64,000 bases of DNA, taken from NCBI GenBank assembly GCA_964589785.1, contig CAZPUQ010000010.1:32727-96726 (forward strand), read 5' to 3'. Source of the DNA: JAGVSR01 sp964589785 (GTDB lineage Bacteria > Pseudomonadota > Alphaproteobacteria > Rhizobiales > Hyphomicrobiaceae). Of this stretch, positions 42,318-55,440 are shown piece by piece. How positions within the stretch are numbered: position 1 is the stretch's first letter; each line of letters begins with the position of its first letter. Both the position numbers and the translations under genes were made by a program. Below the pieces are notes generated by a model, which saw only the letters and a list, made by a program, of their open reading frames with translations, had not been told where the DNA came from and made no database searches.

Positions 42318-43190
42318 ATGTCGCGTAACGTTGTGCGTCGCCGGTGCGGGCGGATCGTCGGGCTTGCCCTCCTGGCGGTCCTGGGCTCCGAGATCGCCCT
42401 TCCGGGGGCCGAGCGCGCGCTCGCCGGGGCGCCCAGGGCGGCCGACGCGATTGAGATCGGCGGCCAATACACCATATACTTCAACGGCTTCAATATCGGG
42501 GACGTGCGCATCGCGCAGCGCATCGCGGGCCAGGCCTATTCGGCAAGCTCGGATGTGGAGATCTCGGCCCTCCTCGGCGCCATCCACTGGAAGGGCACCA
42601 CCCGCACCTCGGGCAGTCTTGCGGGCGATGCGGTGCGGCCGTCGGACTACGATTTCGAGTTCGCCGGCACCGGCAAGTCGGGGACCGTGCGCATGGGCTT
42701 CAGCCAGGGCGCCGTGACGCGGCTTGCCGCTCTGCCCGCCACCCCCGACCCGGCCGATCTCGTGCCGCTCGCCCCCCAGCACCTCAAATCGGTGATCGAC
42801 CCGCTGAGCGCGCTCGTGGCGCTGAGCCGGCCGGGACAGCCGGCGCCGTGCGGCCGCAAGCTCGCGATCTTCGACGGCAAGCAGCGCTTTGACGTGGCGC
42901 TCGTGCCGCTGCGCCGCGTGCGGGTTCCCGCCGGCCGTGAGGGCCTGGAGGTCGACGGCGTCGTCTGCCGCGTGAAGTACACGCCCGTCGCCGGCTATCG
43001 GGCCAATGCCGAGACCCGCAATCTGGCCGAGAACGATGGGATCGAGGTCACGTTCCGTCCGGTGACGGAAGCGCGCCTCTGGGTGCCGTACCGGGTTGAG
43101 CTTCCGATCATCGCCGGCAGCATCGCGGTCGAGGCGACCCGTTACGACATCTCAGCGCCGGGGCTGGCCGAGATCGCCCTCGTCGACTAG
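42318..43190 (+). CDS. DUF3108 exported protein
   Basis: The 290-residue protein starts at ATG 42318 with a signal peptide (RCGRIVGLALLAVLGSEIALPGAERALAG) and then a DUF3108 domain: YTIYFNGFNIGDVRIAQ, YSASSDVEISALLGAIHWKGTTRTSG, GLEVDGVVCRVKYTPVAGY and LWVPYRVELPIIAGSIAVEATRY. DUF3108 proteins are exported and of unknown function. Its neighbourhood (rpmB, helicase) is conserved in Hyphomicrobiales. A good terminator follows 46 bp downstream. Confidence 0.83.
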   Translation: MSRNVVRRRCGRIVGLALLAVLGSEIALPGAERALAGAPRAADAIEIGGQYTIYFNGFNIGDVRIAQRIAGQAYSASSDVEISALLGAIHWKGTTRTSGSLAGDAVRPSDYDFEFAGTGKSGTVRMGFSQGAVTRLAALPATPDPADLVPLAPQHLKSVIDPLSALVALSRPGQPAPCGRKLAIFDGKQRFDVALVPLRRVRVPAGREGLEVDGVVCRVKYTPVAGYRANAETRNLAENDGIEVTFRPVTEARLWVPYRVELPIIAGSIAVEATRYDISAPGLAEIALVD

Positions 43191-43235
43191 GAGCCGCGGC
43201 TCCGAACGAGCGGCAGCGCGCGAACGCGTCCAAAA

Positions 43236-43260
43236 GGCGGGCCTGAGGTCCGCCTTTTTT
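43236..43260 (+). terminator. intrinsic terminator after DUF3108 gene
   Basis: GGCGGGCC (43236-43243) pairs with GGTCCGCC (43247-43254) through 8 bp with one G-U, and six T follow. A run of A upstream makes it possibly bidirectional. The loop of three bases is short. Confidence 0.8.
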
Positions 43261-43411
43261 GGGGCCGGGCGGGACGGTTGCTCCATCCTGCCGCCTCCTG
43301 CGAGCCGGTTGTCGTCAGGTCCCTTTGCCGGCCCGCAAGAAAGCCTTGATCTAACCCCCGCGCGATGCAATGCCAGGGTCGCCCCGGTCGGGGCGACACG
43401 CAGAGGGCCAG

Positions 43412-46615
<3,204 letters not shown>

Positions 46616-46617
46616 CC

Positions 46618-47049
46618 ATGGCGGGCAAGGCCGAGAGTGCTGGCGGGAAGGACGCCCCGGCGGCCGCTTCGCAGCGTCTCGACAAGTGGCTGTGGTGCGC
46701 GCGTCTTGCCAAGACACGCACCCAGGCCGCCGCCCTCGTCGCGGCGGGCAAGATCCGCGTCAACCGCGTCAAGACCGACAAGCCGGCGCACGCGGTCAAG
46801 ATCGGCGACGTAATCACGGCGTCGCTGGGGCCGCGCGTGCGCGTCCTCGCCGTCAAGGCCGTCGGCGACCGGCGAGGTTCGGTGGAGGCCGCGCGTCTCC
46901 TGTTCGACGATCTGAGCCCGCCCGTCGCCCCGTCGGCTGCGGGCGCAGGTGCCGAGGGGGCTGCGAGCCTGCCGCAGCGCGATCCGGGAGCAGGGCGTCC
47001 CACCAAGCGCGACCGGCGCCTCATCGACCGTTTGAAGGACCAATTCTAG
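46618..47049 (+). CDS. S4-domain RNA-binding protein (Hsp15-like)
   Basis: The 143-residue protein has an S4 domain: RLDKWLWCARLAKTRTQAAALVAAGKIRVNRVKTDKPAHAVKIGDVIT (about residues 20-68). This is the heat-shock protein 15 type that binds stalled or free 50S subunits. The Ala/Ser-rich N terminus and a charged tail (TKRDRRLIDRLKDQF) are normal. It starts 2 bp after the helicase stop and would be coupled with it. Confidence 0.88.
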   Translation: MAGKAESAGGKDAPAAASQRLDKWLWCARLAKTRTQAAALVAAGKIRVNRVKTDKPAHAVKIGDVITASLGPRVRVLAVKAVGDRRGSVEAARLLFDDLSPPVAPSAAGAGAEGAASLPQRDPGAGRPTKRDRRLIDRLKDQF

Positions 47050-47197
47050 GCGTCCGCTGCACGCGGCAAGGTCGTGCTCCCCGTCGTACGCGGCTGCCTT
47101 TTTTCGCATTGTGCGCCTGTCGCGACGCCGCTAAGAGACCCCTTACCGCCGCGCGCGTTCGATCGAGCCGCGAACCTGGCGGAACGGGACGGAGCGC

Positions 47198-47536
47198 ATG
47201 ACCTACGTCGTCAATGACAAGTGCATCAAGTGCAAATACACTGATTGCGTGGAGGTGTGCCCGGTCGACTGCTTCTATGAAGGCGAGAACATGCTCGTCA
47301 TTCATCCCGATGAGTGCATCGACTGTGGCGTATGCGAGCCCGAGTGTCCGGTCGACGCCATCAAGCCCGATACGGAGCCCGGTCTCGAGAAGTGGCTGGA
47401 GGTCAACCGGGAATATGCCGACAAGTGGCCGAACCTGACGGCCAAGAAGGCGTCCCTGCCGGATGCCGAGGAACACAAGGACGAGACCGGAAAGTTCGAG
47501 AAGTATTTCTCGCCCAACCCCGGGGAAGGGGACTGA
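47198..47536 (+). CDS. fdxA: FdxA, 7Fe-type ferredoxin
   Basis: The 112-residue ferredoxin has CIKCKYTDCVEVCPVDCFYEG (residues 9-29) and CIDCGVCEPECPVDAI. The spacing with an extra Cys pattern and the long C-terminal tail (GLEKWLEVNREYADKWPNLTAKK) is typical of FdxA-type [3Fe-4S][4Fe-4S] ferredoxins. It lies between the S4 and CarD genes, as in many Hyphomicrobiales. Its partner is unknown; house-keeping electron transfer is likely. Confidence 0.92.
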   Translation: MTYVVNDKCIKCKYTDCVEVCPVDCFYEGENMLVIHPDECIDCGVCEPECPVDAIKPDTEPGLEKWLEVNREYADKWPNLTAKKASLPDAEEHKDETGKFEKYFSPNPGEGD

Positions 47537-47985
47537 GGCCCGCCGGCCCGCGATACGCCAGACCCGTCGGTCCCGACCAGCTCAATTGGCCGGCGTTCAG
47601 CCATGCCCGCGTTAAGCTGGCCTAAATGGACGCGGCACCGTACCCTTCATTTTCTGTGAAGATTGTGCTATGGTCCGCCTTAGATGATCTTCCGGCGGAA
47701 CCTTGACAGAACAAAAGTGGGGCAAATGGCCACTTTGTTCCGCCCATTCACGTTAGACGCGCTGCGAGATTCGCGCTGGGGTTGCGGCGACGACCGTCTC
47801 GGCATTGTAGGGATAGGGGTGACGGCGCGTCCTGGACGCCCAAGACAACGGATTTGAACGGTTGGGGGTGCCTGGCCGTTAGGACCTGCCTGTGGCCCAC
47901 AGGCAGGCGGCTCCGCGAGAGCCGGGGGTGGGGCGAGAAAGTTATGACTGGTCCGACGTAATTCATCGAGAGTGAGACGACGCGC
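47537..47985 (+). other. 449-bp leader with two hairpins upstream of carD
   Basis: No gene is convincing. Near the 3' end lies a perfect palindrome CCTGCCTGTGG-C-CCACAGGCAGG (47885-47907) directly followed by GGCTC-CGCGA-GAGCC (47909-47923). Both are within 100 bp of the carD start and could be 5' UTR structures or a protein-binding site. A TTGACA at 47703-47708 has no suitable -10 partner, so the promoter is not fixed. Confidence 0.45.
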
Positions 47986-49146
47986 ATGGCTCAGAAAAAG
48001 AAGACTGCAGTGAAGGCCAAGGCCGCGAAGGCCGTCGCTCCGCCCAAGAAGTCGACCCAGGCGGTATCGGCCGCGCGCAAGGCCGCGGCTCCCGTCAAGC
48101 CCGCCGCATCCGTCAAGGACGTGAAGAAGGCTTCGGCGCCGGCGGCGAAGGCTGCTGCGACGGTGAAGCCCGCGGCGCCCGCCGTCAAGCCCGTCGCCGC
48201 CAAGCCAGCCGCCGTCAAGTCCGCTGCCGCGAAGGCGGCGCCGGCGGCTGCCGCCAAGGCTGCCGTGTCCGCGCCGGCGAAGCCTGCTGCCGCCTCGGCG
48301 GCGGCGAAGAAGCCGGTGACGCCGGTGCCGGCTCAGGCGCCGGTCGCTCCGGCCGCCGTGCGCATGCAGCCGTCCAAGGCCGCCGCAGCGTTCGCGGCCC
48401 ATCGCGCCCAGGCGGCCCAGCCCGCCGCCAAGCCCGCAGCGCCCGCCCGCGCGGTTCCGGCCGCGCTCGCGAAGGCTGCGGCCGGCGCCCGGATCACCGC
48501 CCCGGCGCAGGCGGCCACCGTCCCGGCCTCGCCCAAGGCGATTGCCGAGAAGGCGGCGGCCGCGCGCCAGATCATGGCCGCCCAGAAGAAGCCCGTGAAC
48601 CAGCGTCACGGCTTCAAGACCAACGAGTTCATCGTCTATCCCGCTCACGGCGTCGGCCGCATCACCGGCATCGAGGAGCAGGAGATCGCGGGCATGTCGC
48701 TCGAGCTGTTCGTCATCAACTTCGAGAAGGAGAAGCTGACGCTGCGCGTGCCGACCGGCAAGCTCGAGAGCGTCGGCATGCGCAAGCTCGCCGACGACGA
48801 CATCGTCAAGAAGGCGATGGAGATCCTGAAGGGACGGGCCCGCATCAAGCGGACGATGTGGAGCCGCCGCGCGCAGGAGTACGTCGCCAAGATCAACTCC
48901 GGCGACCTCATCTCCATCGCCGAGGTCGTGCGCGACCTCTACCGCTCCGAGGCTCAGCCCGAGCAGTCCTACTCCGAGCGTCAGCTCTACGAGGACGCGC
49001 TCGACCGGATGGCCCGGGAGATCGCGGCGGTCGAGAAGCTCGACGACCGCGGCGCCGTGCAGCGCATCACGGACGTGCTGTCGAAGAGCGCCCGCGGCCG
49101 CCGTCTTGCCGAGGAAGGCGAGAGCGAGGAAGTGCAGGCCGCCTGA
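47986..49146 (+). CDS. CarD/CdnL-type transcription regulator with histone-H1-like tail
   Basis: The C-terminal half (about residues 205-370) is a CarD/CdnL domain: FKTNEFIVYPAHGVGRITGIEEQEIAG, LRVPTGKLESVGMRKL, RARIKRTMWSRRAQEYVAKI and EVVRDLYRSEAQPEQSYSER. CarD proteins bind RNA polymerase beta and stabilise open complexes at rRNA and other promoters. What is unusual is the first 205 residues, nearly all Ala, Lys, Pro and Val in AKPAA/KAAAP runs, like eukaryotic histone H1 tails. Known CarD proteins are about 160-190 residues, so this is more than twice the usual length. The tail is probably disordered and DNA-binding. The start at ATG 47986 follows GAGAGTGAGACG; an internal start before the CarD domain would be near M at 48571. 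Terminator at 49183. Confidence 0.85.
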   Translation: MAQKKKTAVKAKAAKAVAPPKKSTQAVSAARKAAAPVKPAASVKDVKKASAPAAKAAATVKPAAPAVKPVAAKPAAVKSAAAKAAPAAAAKAAVSAPAKPAAASAAAKKPVTPVPAQAPVAPAAVRMQPSKAAAAFAAHRAQAAQPAAKPAAPARAVPAALAKAAAGARITAPAQAATVPASPKAIAEKAAAARQIMAAQKKPVNQRHGFKTNEFIVYPAHGVGRITGIEEQEIAGMSLELFVINFEKEKLTLRVPTGKLESVGMRKLADDDIVKKAMEILKGRARIKRTMWSRRAQEYVAKINSGDLISIAEVVRDLYRSEAQPEQSYSERQLYEDALDRMAREIAAVEKLDDRGAVQRITDVLSKSARGRRLAEEGESEEVQAA

Positions 49147-49182
49147 GGCCGGCCTTTCGGTACGGCAAGCAAATTCTAACAG

Positions 49183-49213
49183 GCGCCCGGTGCTGCGTGC
49201 ATCGGGCGCTTCT
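49183..49213 (+). terminator. intrinsic terminator after carD
   Basis: GCGCCCGGTGC (49183-49193) pairs with GCATCGGGCGC (49199-49209) over 11 bp with one G-U and a TGCGT loop, followed by TTCTGTTT. Confidence 0.8.
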
Positions 49214-49229
49214 GTTTGGCACCCCCCAT

Positions 49230-50114
49230 TCACCGTCCGGCGGCGAGCCCCTCGGGAAGCTCCTCGATGGCGTCTGCCGTCGCCAGCGCGATGAACGGCC
49301 CGTTGCGCTTCTCCAGCCAGCCCCGCACGCGCACGTAGCGGCCCTCAAGCCGCTTCAGGCGGCGAAGAACGGCTTCGCGCTCAGGCGTCCGGCGCAGATC
49401 GACGGCCGCGGTGAAGTCCCACCGCCAGTCACGCCCGAAGTTCAGGAAGGCTTCGGACCGCGTTGCCCCCGTCGCCGCGACCCAGCCCTCGACGATCTGG
49501 AACGTGCCGATGAGGGCGTTGAGCGTGCGCGTCTCGCGGGCGTTGCGGACGGCGTAGGCCGGGTTGCCCCACATCCCGGCCCGTGTCGCGCGCGCGACGG
49601 CCTCGCGTTCGAGCAGCGGCAGAAGGCAGAGCGTCTCGCCCGGCAGCGGCGCGACGCGCGCGAGGCCGGCCTCGACCAGCGCCGCCTGCAGCCAAACCTG
49701 TCCGGAGCCGCCGTCGGCGTTCTGGGCAATGACATGGGCAACGCGCCGGCCATAGCGATCGCGGAACGCGCCGGTCGCCGCCACGCGCACGCGCCGCCCG
49801 GCCACCAGTTTCTCCGTCGCCGCGCGGGCGGTCGCTTCCAGAGGCCACGTCGCGGCCGCTGCCGGCACATCGCGCCGGCTCGGAGCCAGCACGCCCGCAA
49901 GGCGAACCTCGGTTGCGTCGCCGAGCAGCAGCGATGTGGCGGCCGGGATGGCCGCCACCGCGTGCGCGTCCCCGGCGGGGGGCGGGCAGGCCGCATCCGC
50001 GCTCGCACTTCCGGCCGTCGCCGGCAATGCCGCCAGCGCGCTCGCCATCAGGCCGAGCAGCCCCGCACAGGCGCCGTGGCGGCGTGCGCGCAGACCCGGC
50101 CCCGCCGGCAGCAT
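49230..50114 (-). CDS. second SNase (TNase)-like exported protein
   Basis: The 294-residue protein has an N-terminal hydrophobic segment (ACAGLLGLMASALAALPATAGSASA) and a thermonuclease-like domain: LLLGDATEVRLAGVLAPS, ATARAATEKLVAGRRVRV, RDRYGRRVAHVIA, WLQAALVEAGLARV and TRAGMWGNPAY. Arginines in RDRYGRR could be the equivalent of the catalytic ones, but the full catalytic set is not evident. After about residue 200 follows a beta-rich extension, ending at EGLAAGR. It converges with carD and stands apart from the sunset-domain SNase at 8952-10268. Nuclease activity is unproven. Confidence 0.75.
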   Translation of the reverse strand: MLPAGPGLRARRHGACAGLLGLMASALAALPATAGSASADAACPPPAGDAHAVAAIPAATSLLLGDATEVRLAGVLAPSRRDVPAAAATWPLEATARAATEKLVAGRRVRVAATGAFRDRYGRRVAHVIAQNADGGSGQVWLQAALVEAGLARVAPLPGETLCLLPLLEREAVARATRAGMWGNPAYAVRNARETRTLNALIGTFQIVEGWVAATGATRSEAFLNFGRDWRWDFTAAVDLRRTPEREAVLRRLKRLEGRYVRVRGWLEKRNGPFIALATADAIEELPEGLAAGR

Positions 50115-50179
50115 TCCGACCTCTCAAGCTTTCTTCGGCCGCTCCCTTGTGCCACGGGTGCGCCGCTTGCACTACGGGG

Positions 50180-53100
50180 TCAGACGATGAAGTCGTTCTG
50201 CTGCAGATGCGCGCGCGCGATTCCCAGGAGCGTTATCGTCGAGCCGCTGTCGGGATCGGTGATGACCGTACTGAACCCCGCCTGCCGGGTATGGGCGAGC
50301 ACATCCGCGAAGGAGCTGAAGCCCAGATCGGACACGTCGAGCACGTCGCCGTTGCGGCGCCAGCCGATCGAGAGCTGGAAGTCGGCGATCGTGTCGTGTC
50401 CGAAGCCGTCCCGGAAGACGAACACGTCCGCATCCGCGCCGCCGAGGATCGTGTCGTTCGACGCACTCGCGACGATGCGGTCGCGGCCGCCGCCGGCCAA
50501 GATCAGCTCCACGCCGCGCAGCGTCACACTCGAGAGATCGAGGACGTCGTCGCCCTCGCTCGCGCGGAGCACGTCGTAGCCGCCGGCGAGGTCGAGAGTC
50601 TCGATGGAGCGAAGGTCGGTGGAGCCGCGCGCCAGGACGAGAACGTCGCTTCCCGACGAGCCGCGGATAGTGTCGGCACCCTCGCCGCCGTCGAAGGTGT
50701 CGCGCTCCCGCCATCCGCTAACGAGGAACGTGTCGTTGCCCGCGCCGCCGCGCAGGATATCGCGGCCGCCGCCTCCGTCGATCGTGTCGTCGCCGGCCGA
50801 CCCGATGATCGTGTCGTTGCCGCCGCGTCCCTCGATGCGCTCGATGCTGCTGACGGCCACGGCGGAGAGGTCGAGTACGTTCGACTTGTCGTCGAGGCGC
50901 AGGATGTCGAAGCCGGCGCCGCCGTCGATCGCCTCGATGCCGGTGAGACCCGTTCCGCGGCCGATGCCGATGACGTCGTCCCCGGCGCTGCCGCGGATCG
51001 TATCGAAGCCGGTGCCGCCGCTGTAGCTGTCGAAGCCGGCGTTGCCGCTGACGAGGAAGACGTCGTCGCCCGCCGCGCCGACAAGGACGTCGTTGCCTGC
51101 AAGCCCGGCGATGGTGTCGTTGCCCGCGCCGCCGGTGAGGTGATCCTTGCCGGCGGTCCCGACGAGGTTGAGGCCGGTCGGTCCGCCTGTCCCGGCGACC
51201 GAGAGCACGAACGTCGTGCTGGCGGACGCGACGCTGTCGGATGCGGTGAGCCGGATCGTCCACGTCGCCGCTGAACGTCGCCGGCGGCGTGCCGGCAAAG
51301 ATGCGCGTGTCGGGATCGTAGGCAAGCCACGACGGCAGGGGCGCGCCGTCGCCGAGGTCGGCCGTGTAGACCATCGAGTGGCCGTCGGGGTCGGCGAAGA
51401 GGCCGATCGGGACCGTGAACGTCCAGGCCGATCCGGCGGCAACCGACTGGTTGGCGACAGGGCCGCCGGCAAGGACGGGCGCGGCATTGGCGATGAAGGT
51501 GAGATCGGCCGTTCCGGCCGCCGTGCCGCCGCGTCCGTCGGAGACGGTGTAGGTGAACAGCACGGTGCCGGTCTGGCCCGGCGCGACGGCGACGCGGACA
51601 TCGCCCTCAGCCGTCACGGCGACCGTGGCGCCGGGGGTTGCGGTCTGAGCGGCGATGATGGCGAGCGCATCGCCGTCGAAGTCGCTGTCGTTGGCGAGGA
51701 GCTCGCTCTTGGGGATGACGACGTCGCCGGCGTGCGTGAAGAGGCCTTCGTCGGCGCGCGCGACCGGTGCATCGTTGAAGAGCTGGCCCGACGTGAGCGC
51801 GGCGGCGGTGACGAACGCGTTGTCCCAGAGCGTGCCGTCGGCGAGGCGCACGAGATCGATGGAGGCGCCGGAGAAAAACGCATCGAGGATGACGCGGCCG
51901 CCGTCGGAGAAGCGGAAGATGGCATCGTCCGCGTCGCCGCCGGAGATGAAGATGCCGATGTCGGAGTCGGAAGACCCCACGAGGCTCAGGGTGTCGATGC
52001 TGCCCGCATCGCCCCCGGCGCGGATCGTGTCGACGCCGTCGCCGAAGAGATAGACGAAGGTGTCGGATCCCGCGCCGCCGTCGAGGAGATCGTCGCCGCC
52101 GGAGCCGACGAGCACGTCGTCGCCCGCCCCGCCGAGGAGCACGTCGGCCCCGGACGTGCCCGTGATCCGGTTGGCGCCGGCGTTGCCCTCTCCCCGTCGC
52201 GCGCCGCCCGTGAGCGTCAGGTTCTCGACGTGCTCCGGCAGGATGAAGTCGATCGCGGCGGCCACGCTGTCGACGCCCGCGTGCGCGTCCTCGGCGATCG
52301 TGTCGCCCGCGTCGTCGACGAGATAGAGGTCGTTGCCGCGGCCGCCCGACATGGCATCCGATCCGGTGCCGCCGTCGAGCCGGTCGCGACCCGACGATCC
52401 GATCAGGGTGTCGTCGCCGGCGCGGCCGTCGAGGTCGGCGCCGCTCGCGTAGGGGGCGGCTGCGGCGGCTGCCATCCGGCCCGCGGCCGGCGTGGAGAGG
52501 CTTGCGACGATGACATCGTCGCCTTCGGTGCCGTCGAGCTGCGGTCGCTCGTCGCTCCGGCCTTCGTCGGGAAGATCGTAAGTGGGGGTCTCGGGCTCCG
52601 GGTCGAGGGCTGCGGCCAGCGCGCCGTTGCTCGTCAGCGCCTGGGCGGCCGCGTCCCAGTTCTCATAGAGGTCGGTGGTGCCGGGTCCGGCGAAATTCTC
52701 GTAGTCGAACGGGGTCCAGTCGCCGAGGTCGTAGAAGTCGATGCCGAGCATTCCGTCCTGGAAGTCGACGACGCGGATGACCGTCTCGGACGATGTCACG
52801 AGCGAGGCGTTCGTGTACTGGAACGACGTGCCCTCGGGCGTCTGGTAGGTGCGCTCGACCGCGACGCCTGCGAAGACGTGGATCAGGAGATCGCTGCCGT
52901 CGCGGTCGAAGAGGACCTGGCCCGCAATATCGAGGATGCCGTCCGTCGCGTCGGGAACAAAGATGCTGTCGTGCTGCGTCTGCCAGAGCAGGTAGAAGTA
53001 GCCCTGCCCGGCGAGCACGCTGCCGCCGTTCTGGGGCAGGTCGAGGAAGCTGGCCGCGCCGGGAACGGGCGACACGCCGCCGCGGATGGCGAACAGCTCC

Positions 53101-54557
53101 GAGCCCGCGAAGCCCTCCGTACCGGGCTTCAGGAAGTTGTACGGTACGAACAGCCGGTCGTCCGTCCCGGCGTCCGCGATGACGAACTCGACGGCGGCCC
53201 CGGACGCGGACAGTGCGGACAGCACGAACGTGTCGCTGCCCTCGCCGCCAACGGCCTGCGAGCGGCCGGCTCCCGAAACGAGGACGTCGTCGCCCGCCCC
53301 GCCCTCAAGCTCGATGTCGAACCCGTCCGGGCTCAGCCCCGTGAAGGCTTGCACGAGACGGCCGCTCAGGATGTCGTTGCCAAGTCCGCCTTCGACGCCG
53401 CTGATCGTGGCGCCGGCATAGATGCGGTCATCGCCCTTGGAGCCGATCAGCCATTCGAGTGAGGAGGCCCAGATGCCGCCGCGGTCGGCGAAGACGTTGC
53501 CGCCGTCGGCCTGGGAGCCGACGAGCACGATGTCGGGACGGTCCGACGGCGCCACGAGCAGGCCTAAATTCCGGCTGCTGAAGTCGAGCGTGTCGCCGCG
53601 GTCGCTCTCCGATTGCGTGTCGAGCTCGAACAGCAGGCGGTGCTCGATGAGATTCGCGCCGTCGCCGACGAGGACGGTGTCGCTCGTCGTGTTCCAGCGG
53701 ATCTTCTCGATCGAGAACAGGCGGTCGGTCCCGCCCGCATGCGTGGCGGTGAAGTCGGGCACGAGATGGGGAACCGGTGCTTCGAGGCCTTCGATGGTGA
53801 CGGTGCCGACGCCCGAATAGTCGACCGTGTCGATGCCGTCCTCGGCATAGTCGAGGTCCGGCTGGCCGCCGTGATAGACATGGTCGCCGCCCGTCCAGAG
53901 CAGCGTGTCGTCATCGCGCCCGCCGTAGAGCTTCTCCGCGCGACCCGGCTCCTCGCTGCCCTCGAGCGTATCGCTCCCCGAGCCGGCGAGGAGGGTGTTG
54001 AAGGACTGCGCCAGGGTGAGCGTATCGCCGCCCGTCGTGCCGAAGAGCGTACCGGTGCCCGTCGTGAAGGTCAGGAACGTCCCCGGCATATTCTCGGCGA
54101 TGTCGACGCCGATGTAGTAGAGCAGGGACGCGATGACCGACGACGAGTTCGCGGTGGGCAGCGGGCTCGATTGGAAGTTGAACGCGAAGTAGGGAAAGAG
54201 ATGGCTGTCGATGTCGCGCGCCACCGCGGCCATGAGCCCCCAGTCCTGAAACGGATCGATGGACGCAATGATCTTGGAGCCGCGCCAGGACGGATAGCGA
54301 ATCGCGTCGAGCAGCTCTTCGGCCGTCTTGCCGCCGTTCGCCTGCGACAGCGTGGTGACGCCGTCGGCCCCGTCGACGCCCACGGTGCGCGTGCCGTCGG
54401 GATTGGTGTCGAGCGTGCCCTCCATCACCCACCAGCGGTCCTGGTAGTAGCCGTAGTCGAGCGGGTCCTGCTGGTAGACGAGCATGAGATGGTCGGCGCG
54501 CAGCCGGCCGAGGTTCATGGCGCTGATCGGCACGCGCTCGATCCGGATGTTGCTCAT
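50180..54557 (-). pseudogene. giant RTX calcium-binding protein, frameshifted
   Basis: Two overlapping frames encode one RTX protein. From ATG 54557 the first frame gives a 190-residue N-terminal domain with LLYYIGVDI, whose pattern (WWVMEGTLD; NSSSVIASLLYYIG) recurs in other RTX proteins, then long RTX and cadherin-like parts up to FAGTPPATFSGD near 51275. There the frame shifts: the other frame, open from 51601 to 50180, continues the same domain with WTIRLTASDSVASASTTFVLSV and then RTX repeats (GGAGNDTIAGLAGNDVLVG) and a C-terminal DVLDVSDLGFSSFADVL secretion-type end. Uncorrected, the first frame runs to 50718 as nonsense and loses the export signal. Whether this is a sequencing error in a GC-rich repeat or true decay is open. 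Confidence 0.75.
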
Positions 54558-54967
54558 GGACGGTCTCCTTGTGGCCGGAAAGAGCCGACGCCCGCGACGA
54601 TCGGATAGGACTACAACTTAACGTCGGACGTCTGATCAAAGGCCGGCCAACAATTCGGCCGTGCCGGTGCGCCGTCAATGCTCTGCCTACGAATCTTTTT
54701 AAGGTTCGGTTAATATGTGCGCCGCGACGATCCAGGGCCGGGGCGCCACGCAGACCCAAGGTGGTGTCTCAGGGACACAGATCGCGGCCTCCCGCGCGCC
54801 GGGCCCATCCAGGCGGTGACGAGGCCGGTCCCTTTGTGGTGTCCTGTCGGGAAGAAGGCTGAAAGCGGACCGTTTCCCGCTGGTGTGCGAACATCACGGG
54901 AGGCTCGGTCGCGTTCCGCATGCCTCGACGACCGGACGACCACGAGCAAGTTCTGGGGGAGACGACG
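54558..54967 (+). other. 410-bp spacer with ribosome site for the next gene
   Basis: No gene is convincing in this divergent spacer between the broken RTX gene and the small membrane gene. It has a short inverted repeat GTGTC-TCAGG-GACAC near 54763 and the strong ribosome site GGGGGAG at 54955-54961. A part near 54690-54720 (TTTTTAAGGTTCGGTTAAT) is AT-rich and could hold a promoter. Confidence 0.35.
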
Positions 54968-55420
54968 ATGCAGGAATTTTCTTTGAAGGCGCTGATTCTG
55001 GGTTTCATAGCCGGAGCGATAGCCACGCTCACCGTCCACGAGCTCATCAAGAGCCTGTTCTTCGATGCCGGCATCATCGAGATGCGGCCGTGGGATTTGA
55101 CGCCCGTCGAGGGCGGATCGCTCACCAGCGCGCTGCCGAAAGTCGGCTATGCCACCCTTTGGGGCGGCTTGTGGGGCGCCCTGATGGGCGCCATCTTCGG
55201 ACGCCATCCCGAAGGCTCCATGACCTGCCGCGGCGCGCTGTTCGGCATCGCCGGCCCGGCCCTGCTCGGCATGTTCCTGTTCGCGCCGCTGCTGGAGGGC
55301 ACAGCCCCGTTCATGGGCGGCAACCTCAATGCCATCGGTGCGGTGCTCGCCATGCTGGCCGGCTGGGGCGCGGTCACGGCGTGGCTGCTCGGCCTCTTCA
55401 GCTACGGCCGTCTGCCGTGA
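54968..55420 (+). CDS. four-helix membrane protein, unknown function
   Basis: The 150-residue protein starts at ATG 54968 after GGGGGAG at 6 bases. It has four helices: about residues 5-24 (SLKALILGFIAGAIATLTVH), 57-74 (YATLWGGLWGALMGAIFG), 85-105 (RGALFGIAGPALLGMFLFAP) and 115-140. The Gly-x3-Gly pattern suggests close helix packing. No family is recognised. The gene stands alone, converging on the alpha/beta hydrolase gene with 20 bp between their ends. Confidence 0.65.
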   Translation: MQEFSLKALILGFIAGAIATLTVHELIKSLFFDAGIIEMRPWDLTPVEGGSLTSALPKVGYATLWGGLWGALMGAIFGRHPEGSMTCRGALFGIAGPALLGMFLFAPLLEGTAPFMGGNLNAIGAVLAMLAGWGAVTAWLLGLFSYGRLP

Positions 55421-55440
55421 GCTGAGCGCACGAACGCGCC

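Noticed and set aside
47703..47708. TTGACA as -35 box for carD
   Set aside because: No -10-like hexamer at 16-18 bases downstream.
53613..54608. Long opposite-strand frames across RTX and other GC-rich genes
   Set aside because: They mirror the real genes; their composition (Arg/Asp/His-rich, no domains) is that of shadow frames in high-GC DNA.
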